A stretch of DNA of 64,000 nucleotides, from positions 1 through 64,000 of the forward strand of contig NZ_JQFW01000031.1 of assembly GCF_000753865.1 (NCBI RefSeq), read 5' to 3'. Both the position numbers and the translations under genes were made by a program. The notes beneath the pieces were generated by a model. That model was given only the letters and a program-made list of their open reading frames with translations, was not told the DNA's origin and ran no database searches. Below, piece after piece: positions 10,226 to 20,364 of the stretch (position 1 is its first letter; the number at the start of each line of letters is the position of its first letter). The stretch is from Alteromonas sp. LOR. GTDB taxonomy: Bacteria > Pseudomonadota > Gammaproteobacteria > Enterobacterales > Alteromonadaceae.

Positions 10226-11550
10226 AGCCCCTTCCGCTACCTAAACAAAAGAACCTGCGTGCAGATTGCGCATGGGTTATCTATCAAATACTAGAGCAAG
10301 GCAAGTCTTCTCGAGACTGCTTAGAGCGTGTGCAGCGGCGACATAACGCTAGAGACAATGCTTGGCTTCAAGAGATGTCACTGGGTGTAATGCGAAAACT
10401 TCCCGTACTGCAATACTGGCTAAGAACATTGCTCGACCGCCCTCTAAAGGGTAACAAAAAGGTGATAGAGCACCTTATTATGCTGGGGTTATACCAACTC
10501 GCCTTTTCAAGAGTCAGTAAGCATGCCGCTGTTGGGGAAACCGTCGCAGCAGCATCGTACTTGGGAGGCACTGGCTTAAAAGGGTTGGTAAACGCAGTAT
10601 TACGAAACTTTCAACGTGAAGAACTCATCGATAAGGCTATCGACGATCCTATTATCAATAGCGGTATGCCTAAATGGCTTTATAAAGCCATAGAAAGCGC
10701 ATACAAAGATGGTGCCGATACAATACGCCAGTCAACTAATGAAATGGCGCCTATATGGCTTAGGGTAAACACCCAGCAAATCGAACGTGATGAATTTGCA
10801 ACGCTGTTAACTCAGGCCGGTATTGAGTTTTCGTTAAGTGAATCCCACCCTGATGGCGTTATACTGAAGTCTCGTGAAGATATAACTGCACTGCCTGGTT
10901 TCGACAAAGGTTTTTTTGCTGTTCAAGATGGCGCCGCACAGTTAGCCGCTCGCTATTTAGACCCGCAAAATGGGGAAAGAATTCTAGATTGTTGTGCCGC
11001 TCCAGGTGGAAAAACAGGTCATATAGCAGAACGAGCGCCGAAACTGTCCTACTGTTTAGCATTAGATGCTGATGAAAAGCGTTTGCAACGAGTGCATGAA
11101 AATATGACTCGTTTAAAACATACCGTTGACGTAAAGCAAGGTGACGCAACCAATCCTTCACAGTGGTGGGATGGAATACCGTTCGATCGTATTTTGTTAG
11201 ATGCTCCCTGCTCTGCTACCGGCGTTATTCGTCGTCATCCTGATATTCGATGGCTTAGGAAGTCCAGTGACATAGACAACTTAGCGGCATTACAGCGAGA
11301 GATACTGGAAGCACTTTGGACAACATTAAAACCTGGTGGAACCATGCTTTATGCCACCTGCTCCATTTTGCCAAAAGAAAACAAAGATCAAATTAAACGC
11401 TTTGTTGCAGAAACAGATGACGCAACATTAGTGCCTCTTATTAAAACAGAAACCAGTGAAAATCCGGGTCGCCAAATTCTACCAGGCGAACAACAAATGG
11501 ATGGTTTCTATTATGCGAGGCTGGTAAAGTCGTCTGGCGAATCGGTGTAA
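10222..11550 (+). CDS. rsmB: 16S rRNA (cytosine-967-C5)-methyltransferase
   Basis: A 442-residue enzyme (Sun/Fmu) that methylates C967 of 16S rRNA. It has an N-terminal NusB-like helical RNA-binding domain (about 1-140) and a C-terminal SAM methyltransferase domain with [28 protein letters not shown], the motif [22 protein letters not shown] and the motif [12 protein letters not shown]; the two cysteines of motifs IV and VI are the catalytic pair. The GTG start at 10222 overlaps the fmt stop by 4 bases. Confidence 0.97.
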   Translation: MKPLPLPKQKNLRADCAWVIYQILEQGKSSRDCLERVQRRHNARDNAWLQEMSLGVMRKLPVLQYWLRTLLDRPLKGNKKVIEHLIMLGLYQLAFSRVSKHAAVGETVAAASYLGGTGLKGLVNAVLRNFQREELIDKAIDDPIINSGMPKWLYKAIESAYKDGADTIRQSTNEMAPIWLRVNTQQIERDEFATLLTQAGIEFSLSESHPDGVILKSREDITALPGFDKGFFAVQDGAAQLAARYLDPQNGERILDCCAAPGGKTGHIAERAPKLSYCLALDADEKRLQRVHENMTRLKHTVDVKQGDATNPSQWWDGIPFDRILLDAPCSATGVIRRHPDIRWLRKSSDIDNLAALQREILEALWTTLKPGGTMLYATCSILPKENKDQIKRFVAETDDATLVPLIKTETSENPGRQILPGEQQMDGFYYARLVKSSGESV

Positions 11551-11568
11551 TAAGGCAAAGTAATAACG

Positions 11569-12948
11569 ATGAAAATCATCATTTTGGGTGCGGGTCAGGT
11601 CGGTGGAACACTAGCCGAAAATTTGGTGGGTGAAAATAACGAGATTACGGTTATTGACTCTGACCCCAGTATTCTTCGCTCGCTCCAAGATAGACTTGAT
11701 TTGCAGGTAGTCACTGGCGTAGGCTCTCATCCAGACGTGTTGCGCAGTGCGGGTGCAGAAGATGCCGATATGCTCATTGCTGTAACGAACAGTGATGAAA
11801 GTAACATGCTAGCGTGTCAGGTTGCTTACAGCCTGTTTAAAACCCCCACAAAAATTGCTCGGGTACGCTCTGAGCAATACATCATTTATCAAGCACAACT
11901 TTACAAGCAACAAGACATTCCCGTTGATCACATCATTGCCCCCGAACAACTCGTCACCAAAGCCATTAAACGATTAATTGACTACCCTGGAGCGCTTCAG
12001 GTTGTAGAATTTGCTGAAGGCAAAGCAAGTCTTGTTGCAGTAAAAGCCTATTATGGCGGCTTGTTGGTGGGACATGCCCTGTCAGCCCTTAAAGACCACA
12101 TGCCTAATGTGGAAACGAGAGTAGCGGCTATATACCGCCGTGGACGACCCATACGCCCATTAGGTACAACGGTAATAGAAGCAGATGATGAAGTATTCTT
12201 TATTGCTGCAACGAAGCACATACGCGCCGTAATGAGTGAACTGCAAAAGTTAGAGTCTAGCTACAAGCGCATCATGATTGCCGGTGGCGGGCTTATTGGC
12301 GCAGGGCTGGCGAAAAAGCTTGAGCATAACCACAACGTTAAGCTCATCGAATTTAGTCCAGAAAGAGCCAAATACCTCGCAGCGCACCTAGATAAAACCA
12401 TCGTATTTAGCGGTGATGCATCAGATCCAGAGTTACTCGGCGAAGAGAACATTGAGCAGGTTGACGCCTTCATTGCCGTTACCAACGACGATGAAGCCAA
12501 TATTATGTCAGCCATGCTCGCCAAGCGCATGGGTGCTAAAAAGGCAATGGTGCTGATACAGCGCGGCGCCTATGTAGATTTGGTACAAGGTGGTGAAATC
12601 GACATTGCCTTTTCTCCCCAGCAAGCCACGATTTCAGCTCTGCTTACCCACGTAAGGCGTGGCGACATAGTGAACGTTTACTCACTACGCAGAGGCGCTG
12701 CCGAAGCAATAGAGGCAATTGCCCATGGTGATGAAAATACGTCTAAGGTCGTAGGCAAGCAAATTGGTGATATTAAATTACCGCCAGGCACAACTATTGG
12801 TGCGGTAGTAAGAGACGAGCAAGTGATTATTGCCCACAGCGATACAAAAATTGAGGCTAACGATCACATCATTTTGTTCTTAGTTGATAAGAAGTATATC
12901 GGCGATGTGGAAAAGCTGTTTCAGCCCAGCGCGTTTTTCTTTGGCTAA
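11569..12948 (+). CDS. trkA: Trk potassium uptake regulatory protein TrkA
   Basis: A 459-residue cytoplasmic NAD-binding gate of the Trk K+ channel. It has two tandem RCK units: N1 starts [19 protein letters not shown] and N2 starts [19 protein letters not shown] near residue 233, each followed by a TrkA-C domain. It ends the def-fmt-rsmB-trkA unit, 18 bases after rsmB. The gene for its membrane partner TrkH lies immediately downstream in convergent orientation, only 25 bases away. Confidence 0.97.
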   Translation: MKIIILGAGQVGGTLAENLVGENNEITVIDSDPSILRSLQDRLDLQVVTGVGSHPDVLRSAGAEDADMLIAVTNSDESNMLACQVAYSLFKTPTKIARVRSEQYIIYQAQLYKQQDIPVDHIIAPEQLVTKAIKRLIDYPGALQVVEFAEGKASLVAVKAYYGGLLVGHALSALKDHMPNVETRVAAIYRRGRPIRPLGTTVIEADDEVFFIAATKHIRAVMSELQKLESSYKRIMIAGGGLIGAGLAKKLEHNHNVKLIEFSPERAKYLAAHLDKTIVFSGDASDPELLGEENIEQVDAFIAVTNDDEANIMSAMLAKRMGAKKAMVLIQRGAYVDLVQGGEIDIAFSPQQATISALLTHVRRGDIVNVYSLRRGAAEAIEAIAHGDENTSKVVGKQIGDIKLPPGTTIGAVVRDEQVIIAHSDTKIEANDHIILFLVDKKYIGDVEKLFQPSAFFFG

Positions 12949-12973
12949 GGCATATTAAACTTCTTATACAGAC

Positions 12974-14425
12974 TTAGCTTCGCCAAAAGGTAGGTGAAAA
13001 CAGTACAAGAAGCGAGAATACTTCTAAACGACCAAATACCATCGCCAACACAAGTAGCCACTTGCCGCCATCCGTCACATCTGCATAGTTTGCCGCAACG
13101 CTACCTAAGCCTGGTCCAAGGTTATTAAGCATTGCTGCTGTTGCTGTAAACGCACTTAAATTATCTAAGCCCGTGGCTATCAACCCTATCATGATAAGTA
13201 CAAACACAATGGCATAGGCAGAGAAGAATCCCCACACCGCTTCCACTACCTTATCTGGCATGGCTCTGTCACCAAACTTAACTGCATACACTGCCTTGGG
13301 GTGGATAAGCCTGTCGACTTCACGCCTGCCTTGTAAGAACAGTAAACAAACACGTACTACTTTTAGTCCGCCACCGGTTGAGCTAGCGCAACCTCCTATA
13401 AAGCTTGAAAAAATCAGCATTATAGGTAGGAACGTAGGCCATACCGAGAAATCTGTGGTTGCGAAACCTGCTGTAGTACTGATTGAAACGGCCTGAATCA
13501 TTGCCTGATCAAGGGCCGTTTCCGCCGAACTGTAATATCCAGAAAGCGTGAGAACTAAAAAGCAGATGGAGATAAGCGAAGCCTGTATGATAAAAAAGGC
13601 TTTGAACTCAGGGTCTTTGAAGTAGCCTCGCATGGAGCGAGAGCTTACCGCGGCGTAGTGAAGTGAAAAGTTAAGCGCTGCAATAAGTAGGAATACGGTA
13701 CACACCACATTAACCATTGGGCTTGAAAAATAGCCTAAACTGGCATCGTGGTTTGAAAACCCGCCAATGGCGACCGTAGAAAACGCATGGCATATGGCAT
13801 CAAACACATTCATTCCAGCAAGCCAATATGCACCGGCACACGCAATAGTAATTGATAGATAGATGTACCAAAGATGCTTTGCAGTATCAGCAATACGCGG
13901 GGTCATTTTGTTGTCTTTTACCGGACCAGGTGTTTCAGCACGGTATAGCTGCATGCCACCAACACCTAAAATAGGCAGTATCGCAACAGCCAGTACAATG
14001 ATCCCCATCCCACCAAGCCATTGAAGCTGCTGACGATAGAACTGAACGGAATGCGGCAGAAAGTCTATACCCTCTATTACCGTAGCGCCCGTTGTGGTTA
14101 ATCCAGAAAACGACTCGAAAAACGCGTCGGTCACCGTCATGCTCGGCTGTTCGAGCAATATTAGAGGTATAGCACCAACACTCGCCAGCACCGACCAAAA
14201 CAGTGCCACAATCAAAAAGCCCTCTCTTGCTCGTAGGTCATTCTTCTGTTGTCTATTGGGGTACCAAAACGCCATACCACCCACTACGCATAGGATAAAC
14301 GCAAGCGTAAATGGAAGCCCGCTGCCGTCTTGGTAAATAAGAGACACAATACCGGGGGGTATCATTGTGACGCTGAATAACGCAATGAGTAACCCTAAAA
14401 TACGAACGATGGCACGGTAGTGCAT
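12974..14425 (-). CDS. trkH: Trk potassium uptake channel TrkH
   Basis: A 483-residue polytopic membrane protein with four pore repeats. The first pore filter is visible in SGLTTTGATVIEG, others in STVAIGGFSNHD, STTAGFATTDF and MLNNLGPGLGS, and the cytoplasmic GGCASSTGGGLKVVR loop is typical of TrkH/KtrB. It imports K+ together with TrkA. E. coli has trkH far from trkA; here the two are convergent neighbours. No terminator is visible in the 25-base gap, so transcription may run into the opposite gene. Confidence 0.96.
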   Translation of the reverse strand: MHYRAIVRILGLLIALFSVTMIPPGIVSLIYQDGSGLPFTLAFILCVVGGMAFWYPNRQQKNDLRAREGFLIVALFWSVLASVGAIPLILLEQPSMTVTDAFFESFSGLTTTGATVIEGIDFLPHSVQFYRQQLQWLGGMGIIVLAVAILPILGVGGMQLYRAETPGPVKDNKMTPRIADTAKHLWYIYLSITIACAGAYWLAGMNVFDAICHAFSTVAIGGFSNHDASLGYFSSPMVNVVCTVFLLIAALNFSLHYAAVSSRSMRGYFKDPEFKAFFIIQASLISICFLVLTLSGYYSSAETALDQAMIQAVSISTTAGFATTDFSVWPTFLPIMLIFSSFIGGCASSTGGGLKVVRVCLLFLQGRREVDRLIHPKAVYAVKFGDRAMPDKVVEAVWGFFSAYAIVFVLIMIGLIATGLDNLSAFTATAAMLNNLGPGLGSVAANYADVTDGGKWLLVLAMVFGRLEVFSLLVLFSPTFWRS

Positions 14426-14571
14426 TTTATTATGCCTTTCTTTTTATGATGGCTTACGATGTTAAGTCGCGAATAAATAACAGAAAACGAAATACGCTAT
14501 ATCGCCGATTATAGGGCTATATGACTTAGGGAGAAACGATTTGTTTTCTCCCTGTTTCTAATTTTTCTCGG

Positions 14572-15225
14572 TTACTTCATTCCAAGTACCGTTTTTACCA
14601 TTTTTGAAATACTGCGGTGAGCTTGGGACACATTTTCTGCAAGCATGTAAGCTGGCGTAGTCACCAGTTTTACATCATTGTCGATTACAACGTCATCTAC
14701 ATCACAGTCAACGTGGGAAGCACCAAGTGCATTTAGCCCTTCTGCCGTTCCTTTGTCATTGCCGATAGTCAGTTTTACGCCGTTACCGTAGACTTTTGCA
14801 GCAAGTGCAGGTGCAATACATGCATATGCGGCTGGCTTTCTGGCTTTTGCAAATGCCTGACATACCGTCAACACATCTTCATTAAATGAACAATCGGCAC
14901 CATCTACAGCAAACGTACATAGATTTTTTGCAGCACCAAACCCACCGGGTAAGACTAACACATCAAATTCATCAACATTGCATTCAGTTAACGGCTTTAT
15001 GTCGCCCCGAGTAATGCGCGCGGACTCAATCAATACGTTTCGGGTCTCGCCCTCAACCACATCGCCGGTTAAGTGATTGATTACATGTAGCTGGTCTACA
15101 TTCGGCGCAAAGCACTGATATGACGCTCCTTCTAATTCAATAGCAAGCAAAGTGAGGACGGCTTCTTGTAACTCTGCGCCGTCATAGACACCACTTCCAC
15201 TTAGAATCACAGCAACTTGCTTCAT
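14572..15225 (-). CDS. elbB: ElbB-type DJ-1/PfpI family protein
   Basis: A 217-residue class I glutamine-amidotransferase-like protein. Marks are VAVILSGSGVYDGAELQEAV, LVLPGGFGAAKNLCTFA, and YACIAPALAAKVYG with the nucleophile-elbow cysteine. E. coli ElbB (GlxA-like) shows glyoxalase-like activity, but its cellular role is unclear. I chose ATG at 15225 because GGAGG lies just upstream; a longer frame to 15252 lacks support. It is divergent from polA, and upstream of trkH on the same strand with a 146-base gap containing a GGGAGAAA/TTTCTCCC hairpin. Confidence 0.92.
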   Translation of the reverse strand: MKQVAVILSGSGVYDGAELQEAVLTLLAIELEGASYQCFAPNVDQLHVINHLTGDVVEGETRNVLIESARITRGDIKPLTECNVDEFDVLVLPGGFGAAKNLCTFAVDGADCSFNEDVLTVCQAFAKARKPAAYACIAPALAAKVYGNGVKLTIGNDKGTAEGLNALGASHVDCDVDDVVIDNDVKLVTTPAYMLAENVSQAHRSISKMVKTVLGMK

Positions 15226-15384
15226 ATTTTTCCTCCAGACTAGGTCGTTCATGACTTATGCAATTTTTGGCTATAAAACAACCAAACTTTTTAAAAAAGT
15301 TCTTAACATTACGTATATGTTTTGTAAATTCTTATGCTACATTATTGCGCTGATTTGGTTAAACGAAATATCACGTACACCAAG

Positions 15385-15393
15385 TTATCCACA
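15385..15393 (+). promoter_or_regulatory. Perfect DnaA box upstream of polA
   Basis: TTATCCACA exactly matches the high-affinity DnaA box. It lies in the 409-base elbB-polA intergenic region (15226-15634), in the same orientation as the second box 146 bases further on. Apart from these boxes and three GATC sites at about 15489-15523, I see no gene there. Confidence 0.7.
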
Positions 15394-15530
15394 TAAAATG
15401 GAATGTTCTGTAGCAGGTATGCTGTGTTCTCATCATTGCTTCATTCCCTTATTTTTCTTGCATTCAGCCTTGATCTTTTATTTTTATATGATCAATTGGA
15501 TCAGTGTGTCTGAATATTTAGATCACAAAG

Positions 15531-15539
15531 TTATCCACA
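15531..15539 (+). promoter_or_regulatory. Second perfect DnaA box upstream of polA
   Basis: TTATCCACA again, 96 bases before the polA start codon. Two perfect boxes close together are unlikely by chance (each expected about once per 130 kb counting both strands), so DnaA control of polA or DnaA titration is plausible. Confidence 0.7.
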
Positions 15540-15634
15540 GCCCACTGTCCTAGTTATCTGTCAGCCCTATATGGCGATCTTTCCCTTCCTGTGGCATCCT
15601 TGCGATCATTATCTATGTTGGAAAGTTATCCTCT

Positions 15635-18433
15635 ATGCCTGAATCTAAAAAGTCTCCTTTTATCCTCGTTGACGGTTCTTCTTATCTCTTTCGAGCCTTC
15701 CATGGGCTGCCGCCGCTAACAAACTCTAAAGGGCAAGATACCGGCGCCATTTACGGCGTGGTAAATATGCTCAAAAGCCTTATCAAACAATATAACCCAA
15801 CCCATATGGCGGTAATATTTGATGCAAAGGGTAAAACATTTAGAGACGATATTTACGCTGAATATAAAGCTAATCGCCCTCCTATGCCAGACGAGCTAAG
15901 AAGTCAGATAGCACCTCTGCACACTATTATTAAAGCAATGGGGCTACCGGTAATTGTTGAATCGGGTGTTGAGGCCGATGACGTTATCGGCACTCTGGCT
16001 AAACACGCAACCGAGAAAGGCATAGATACGGTTATCAGTACTGGTGACAAAGACATGGCGCAGTTGGTCAATCAACATGTCACGCTTATTAATACCATGA
16101 CAAATCAGGCAATGGATATTGAGGGCGTTAATACCAAGTTTGGTATTCCTCCCGAGCTGGTTATTGATTTCTTAGCATTGAAGGGCGACAAAGTAGATAA
16201 TATTCCAGGCGTGCCGGGCGTTGGTGACAAAAGCGCTCAAGCGCTGCTTAACGGCATCGGTGGTATCGATGAGATATACAAGAACTTGGATAAGATTGCT
16301 GATCTGTCTTTTCGAGGCAGCAAAACCATGGCTGCTAAAATGTCGGAATATGAAGAGCAAGCTAGGCTGTCATATACGTTAGCAACTATCAGTATAGATT
16401 TAGACCTCGATTACGATGTAGAAGCGTTAATGCCAACGTCGGCAGATAATGAAACTCTGCGCGATCTATTTGCAGAATATGAATTTAAACGATGGCATTC
16501 AGAGGTTAGCGCGCTTCTAAGCACGGGCGATGCCAAGCCATCCGATGCATCTAAAAAGGACGCGTCTGACTCTTCTGTTGATGCATCAGAAAGCGCTTTC
16601 GCAGACGATGCGCAAATCGATCGCTCTCAATATGAGGTTGTTTTTAAAGAAGAACAATTTACCGCATGGGTGGAAAAGCTAAAACAAGCAAAGCTGTTTG
16701 CATTTGATACTGAAACCACGAGCCTCAGCTATATGGATGCTGAAATTGTTGGTGTTTCTTTTTGTATAGAGCCGGGCAAAGCTGCCTATGTGCCTGTGGC
16801 TCATGACTACCCAGATGCACCAGATCAGCTATCTAGAGATTATGTCCTTGAAACGCTCAAGCCTATCCTAGAGTCTCCATCTTCTATCAAAGTTGGCCAG
16901 CATATTAAATACGATAAGAATGTACTGGCCAATTATGACATTACGCTTAATGGAATTGGCTTTGACACCATGCTAGAAAGTTACATGCTCAATAGCACGG
17001 CGCAGCGACATGATATGGACTCGTTAGCACTCGCCTACTTAGGCCATAAAACGATTCATTTTGAAGACATTGCCGGTAAAGGTGCTAAGCAACTTACGTT
17101 CAATCAAATTAACTTAGACGAAGCTGGACCATACGCGGCAGAAGATGCCGATATTACCCTTCGTCTTCACCATGCAATTTGGGAAAAGCTTGAGCCAATT
17201 GATTCGTTAAAGCGTCTACTTATTGATGTTGAAGTGCCCTTAGCATGTGTACTTTCCCGCATGGAACAACAGGGCGTGTTAATTGATAGCCAACAGTTGA
17301 GTCAACAAAGCCAAGACCTGGCAACTCGCATTGCAGAATTAGAAAAAGAAGTTCACGAAGAAGCGGGCGAAACATTTAACTTGGGGTCTACAAAACAGCT
17401 GCAGCATATTCTTTTTGAGAAGATGTCGTTGCCTATTGTTAAGAAAACGCCAAAAGGTGCGCCTTCAACTTCTGAGGATGTGTTACAAGAACTAGCATTA
17501 GAATATCCCTTGCCTCAGAAAATTATGGAGTATAGAGGGTTAACTAAGCTCAAAAATACGTATACCGATAAGCTTCCGAAAATGATTAACCATCGTACTG
17601 GCAGAGTTCACACGTCGTATCATCAAGCAGTGACAGCGACAGGTCGCCTATCCTCTACCGATCCCAATTTACAAAATATTCCTATTCGAAATGAAGCCGG
17701 TCGCCGCGTTAGACAAGCCTTTGTGCCAAGAAAAGGCAACAAGATAGTCGCAGCCGATTACTCACAAATAGAGCTTCGTATTATGGCGCACCTGTCGAAA
17801 GACAAAGGCTTACTTGATGCGTTTGCGAATGGGAAGGATATACATAAAGCAACCGCTGCCGAAGTATTCGGCATTGCCCTTGACGATGTTACCATCGAGC
17901 AGCGTAGAAGCGCCAAAGCCATTAACTTTGGTTTGATTTACGGCATGAGCGCATTCGGGTTAGCCAAACAGCTTAATATTCCACGTAACGAAGCACAGAA
18001 ATACATGGATCTGTATTTTGAACGCTACCCTGGTGTCCTCGATTATATGGACAGCACCCGAGAGAGCGCAAAAGACAAAGGTTACGTTGAAACTGTGTTT
18101 GGCCGACGTTTGTATCTACCAGATATTAAAGCAAGCAATGGAGCGCGAAGAAAAGGGGCTGAGAGAGCGGCTATCAATGCACCAATGCAAGGTACAGCGG
18201 CTGACGTCATAAAGATGGCCATGATAAAAGTGGACGATTGGATTGCGAAAAACGCCAGTGACGACGTTACTATGATGATGCAGGTGCACGATGAACTGGT
18301 ATTTGAAATAAAAGAAGACAAAATTGATGATTATGTCAGCACCATAAAAACTCTTATGGAAAGTGCTGCCACGCTAAATGTGCCGCTGGATGTTGAGGTA
18401 GGTATTGGTGAAAACTGGGATGAAGCTCATTAA
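15635..18433 (+). CDS. polA: DNA polymerase I
   Basis: A 932-residue repair and Okazaki-fragment polymerase. It has the N-terminal 5'-3' exonuclease (ILVDGSSYLFRAFHGLP, GVEADDVIGT, STGDKDMAQLV, GVPGVGDKSAQ), a proofreading 3'-5' exonuclease with intact FAFDTETTSLSYMD and YAAEDADITLRL, and the family A polymerase with ATGRLSSTDPNLQNIP, VAADYSQIELRIMAHLS (motif A, about residue 708), RRSAKAINFGLIYGMS (motif B) and MQVHDELVFE (motif C). An acidic, Ser/Asp-rich linker (about 300-330) separates the first two domains. DnaA boxes lie upstream and Spot 42 follows. Confidence 0.98.
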   Translation: MPESKKSPFILVDGSSYLFRAFHGLPPLTNSKGQDTGAIYGVVNMLKSLIKQYNPTHMAVIFDAKGKTFRDDIYAEYKANRPPMPDELRSQIAPLHTIIKAMGLPVIVESGVEADDVIGTLAKHATEKGIDTVISTGDKDMAQLVNQHVTLINTMTNQAMDIEGVNTKFGIPPELVIDFLALKGDKVDNIPGVPGVGDKSAQALLNGIGGIDEIYKNLDKIADLSFRGSKTMAAKMSEYEEQARLSYTLATISIDLDLDYDVEALMPTSADNETLRDLFAEYEFKRWHSEVSALLSTGDAKPSDASKKDASDSSVDASESAFADDAQIDRSQYEVVFKEEQFTAWVEKLKQAKLFAFDTETTSLSYMDAEIVGVSFCIEPGKAAYVPVAHDYPDAPDQLSRDYVLETLKPILESPSSIKVGQHIKYDKNVLANYDITLNGIGFDTMLESYMLNSTAQRHDMDSLALAYLGHKTIHFEDIAGKGAKQLTFNQINLDEAGPYAAEDADITLRLHHAIWEKLEPIDSLKRLLIDVEVPLACVLSRMEQQGVLIDSQQLSQQSQDLATRIAELEKEVHEEAGETFNLGSTKQLQHILFEKMSLPIVKKTPKGAPSTSEDVLQELALEYPLPQKIMEYRGLTKLKNTYTDKLPKMINHRTGRVHTSYHQAVTATGRLSSTDPNLQNIPIRNEAGRRVRQAFVPRKGNKIVAADYSQIELRIMAHLSKDKGLLDAFANGKDIHKATAAEVFGIALDDVTIEQRRSAKAINFGLIYGMSAFGLAKQLNIPRNEAQKYMDLYFERYPGVLDYMDSTRESAKDKGYVETVFGRRLYLPDIKASNGARRKGAERAAINAPMQGTAADVIKMAMIKVDDWIAKNASDDVTMMMQVHDELVFEIKEDKIDDYVSTIKTLMESAATLNVPLDVEVGIGENWDEAH

Positions 18434-18535
18434 TTGGGTATAGACGCTTTGATCAATTCAGTAATTTGATTACAGCTTAATTAATTAAGTCGTATGTAAT
18501 TTATCCATATTTGGTAATTAAATTACAATTTATAC

Positions 18536-18563
18536 TTGCCTTTTTGTGCTCTTGTTGTAACAT
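18536..18563 (+). promoter_or_regulatory. Spot 42 promoter
   Basis: TTGCCT (18536-18541), a 16-base spacer and TAACAT (18558-18563) lie 7 bases before the expected first base of Spot 42 at 18571. A long inverted repeat TGTAATTT...AAATTACA lies further upstream (about 18495-18527). I do not see the TGTGA-N6-TCACA site by which CRP represses spf in E. coli. Confidence 0.6.
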
Positions 18564-18570
18564 TACCAAT

Positions 18571-18642
18571 GTAGGGTACAGAGGTGAGAAAGCTGTTTTC
18601 AAACCTTTGCTTTAACCCCGGTCATTTACCGGGGTTTTTTTA
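18571..18642 (+). ncRNA. spf: Spot 42 small RNA (short form)
   Basis: The 5' end gtagggtacagaggtgag matches 17 of the first 18 bases of E. coli Spot 42 as I know it, and the gene occupies the same place between polA and engB. It ends in a strong terminator, CCCCGG/CCGGGG with T7 (18616-18642). At about 71 bases it is much shorter than the 109-base E. coli RNA: the 5' region and terminator are kept, the central part is reduced. Spot 42 is an Hfq-dependent regulator of catabolic mRNAs by base pairing; the targets here are unknown. Confidence 0.87.
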
Positions 18643-18821
18643 TGCCTGTTGAAAAGTGCCATAAATGAAAGGCGCCACTAATGAAAGGTGCCACAAAGAA
18701 ATTCTGGTAGTAACGGAAGCGCAGACAGAATTAGCATTTTCATTTATTTTCTACTTATTTTGAACTTTTCGTTTTTCACCCACTCTATATCTTCGGTTTT
18801 TATGTGTTTTCTCTCATTCAA

Positions 18822-18851
18822 TGCCTCGTTTTTTAGCGAGGCATTTTTTTT
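18822..18851 (+). terminator. Orphan plus-strand terminator between spf and engB
   Basis: ATGCCTCG/CGAGGCAT closes a hairpin followed by T8 on the plus strand only. Spf already ended at 18642 and engB is on the opposite strand, so this terminator needs another plus-strand transcript from 18643-18820 or catches read-through. The region has the near-repeats AATGAAAGGCGCCAC and AATGAAAGGTGCCAC (about 18665-18695) and no convincing reading frame. Confidence 0.75.
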
Positions 18852-18856
18852 GCTTT

Positions 18857-19486
18857 TTATTCAGCAGCCAAAGCTTCATCATCGTCAGAAGTAGTGCGAC
18901 CAAGCCACTTATCAAGCATCTGCTCAAGTTCAGGCAAACCGTGACGATTTAAGGAAGAAAACGTATTAACGGTAACATCGCCCATGAACGCTAATGCCGC
19001 CTCTTGTGCCATCAGTAACTGAGCCTTGCGCTTACCAGATTTAAGTTTGTCAGCCTTTGTCAGTAGCGCAAGCACTGGAATACCAGCGTCTACAGCCCAA
19101 TGAATTAGGTCTTGGTCTAAATCTTTAAACGGATGACGAATATCCATTAAAACAACCAGTCCTTTCAATGATTTGCGTTTTTGCAAATATTCACCAAGTG
19201 ACTTCTGCCACTTAAGCTTGGTCGCCATAGGTACTTTTGCAAAGCCATAGCCGGGCAAATCTACTAAACGTAAATTGTCATCCAACTCGAACACGTTGAT
19301 TAACTGTGTTCTTCCTGGCGTTTTACTTGTTCTTGCCAAGTTTTTTTGGCGGGTTAACGTGTTTAGCGCGCTGGACTTACCGGCATTTGAGCGACCGGCA
19401 AATGCAACCTCTATCCCAGAATCATCTTTCAAATGACGAATGTCAGGTGCACTGGTAAAGAACTTTGCTTTGGTGTAATACGACAT
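18857..19486 (-). CDS. engB: Ribosome-assembly GTPase EngB (YihA/YsxC)
   Basis: A 209-residue GTP-binding protein needed for large-subunit assembly. It has [16 protein letters not shown] (G1), [10 protein letters not shown] (G2), [12 protein letters not shown] (G3) and LTKADKL (G4). The acidic C-terminus [10 protein letters not shown] extends slightly beyond the GTPase fold. It is divergent from cytochrome c4 and convergent with the polA-spf unit, as in many gammaproteobacteria. Confidence 0.97.
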   Translation of the reverse strand: MSYYTKAKFFTSAPDIRHLKDDSGIEVAFAGRSNAGKSSALNTLTRQKNLARTSKTPGRTQLINVFELDDNLRLVDLPGYGFAKVPMATKLKWQKSLGEYLQKRKSLKGLVVLMDIRHPFKDLDQDLIHWAVDAGIPVLALLTKADKLKSGKRKAQLLMAQEAALAFMGDVTVNTFSSLNRHGLPELEQMLDKWLGRTTSDDDEALAAE

Positions 19487-19615
19487 CTAGACTTACCTCC
19501 ACATGCGTCATAACGTCTGGTTTACAGCTTTTTAATGTTAAAACAGACCAAAACCCTTAGATTTATCATGGAATAGGTTTTTCTGACGCGTTAAATGTGT
19601 AAAATACGGATTATA

Positions 19616-19632
19616 TCACGTATCTAACGTGA
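19616..19632. promoter_or_regulatory. Palindrome in the cytochrome c4 leader
   Basis: TCACGT-ATCTA-ACGTGA is a perfect 6+6 palindrome 28 bases before the start codon, just downstream of a likely -10 box TAAAAT (about 19600). It could be an operator or a short mRNA hairpin; I do not recognise the regulator. Confidence 0.4.
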
Positions 19633-19659
19633 GCCGTTGGAACCATTAAGAGATTATTT

Positions 19660-20283
19660 ATGAAAAAACTGTGTTTGTTGGTTTGTATGTCACTGGGTCT
19701 TAGCGCTACAGCTGTAGCAAAAGGCGATGCGGAAGCGGGCAAAGCGAAGTCAGCGGTCTGTGCTGCCTGCCACGGCCCTGATGGCAATAGTATGATTGAC
19801 ATGAACCCTAAGCTAGCTGGGCAACATGAAAAATACCTCGTTAAACAACTTACCGAGTTTAAGCTTGCGTCCCAAACAGGTGGCGAAGAAGGCCGTAACA
19901 ATGCGGTAATGAACGGTATGGCCGCTCCTCTTTCTACACAAGATATGGAAGACTTAGCTGCGTACTTCTCTAGTCAAGAAGCGACGCCAGGCGAAACGCC
20001 AGAGCAATACATCGAAGCTGGAAAAGCATTGTACCAAGGTGGTGACGAAGAACGTGGCATTACTGCCTGTATCGCGTGTCACGGACCGCAAGGTAATGGT
20101 TCATCACTATCAGGCTTCCCCGATATCAGTGGCCAACACGCAACCTATACCGCGTCTCAATTAAAATCATTTAGGTCAGGTCAGCGTCATAACAGTATGA
20201 ATGGCATGATGCGCGACATCTCCATGAAATTAACTGATGAAGATATCGAGATATTGTCGAACTATATCTCTGGTTTACATTAA
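19660..20283 (+). CDS. Dihaem cytochrome c4
   Basis: A 207-residue periplasmic electron carrier. A signal peptide (MKKLCLLVCMSLGLSATAVA) precedes two homologous cytochrome c domains, each with one haem site: CAACH (C34, C37, H38) and CIACH (C137, C140, H141). Axial methionines are available in VMNGMAAPL and NGMMRDIS. Cytochrome c4 feeds electrons from the bc1 complex to terminal oxidases. It is divergent from engB, a pairing common in Vibrio, Shewanella and Pseudomonas relatives. Confidence 0.95.
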   Translation: MKKLCLLVCMSLGLSATAVAKGDAEAGKAKSAVCAACHGPDGNSMIDMNPKLAGQHEKYLVKQLTEFKLASQTGGEEGRNNAVMNGMAAPLSTQDMEDLAAYFSSQEATPGETPEQYIEAGKALYQGGDEERGITACIACHGPQGNGSSLSGFPDISGQHATYTASQLKSFRSGQRHNSMNGMMRDISMKLTDEDIEILSNYISGLH

Positions 20284-20364
20284 GTTTTTAAAAAACCTCT
20301 TTTGTTGTTAAAATTTTGTTACTTAAAAAGTTGTATTTTAGAATTATTAGTGTAATCTAACGGC

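Noticed and set aside
15251..15553. 100-codon open frame upstream of polA on the plus strand
   Set aside because: Lies across the promoter region with DnaA boxes, has no ribosome-binding site and an unlikely composition.
18434..18570. CRP site controlling Spot 42
   Set aside because: Looked for TGTGA-N6-TCACA upstream of the promoter; no acceptable match, only a TGTAATTT/AAATTACA repeat.
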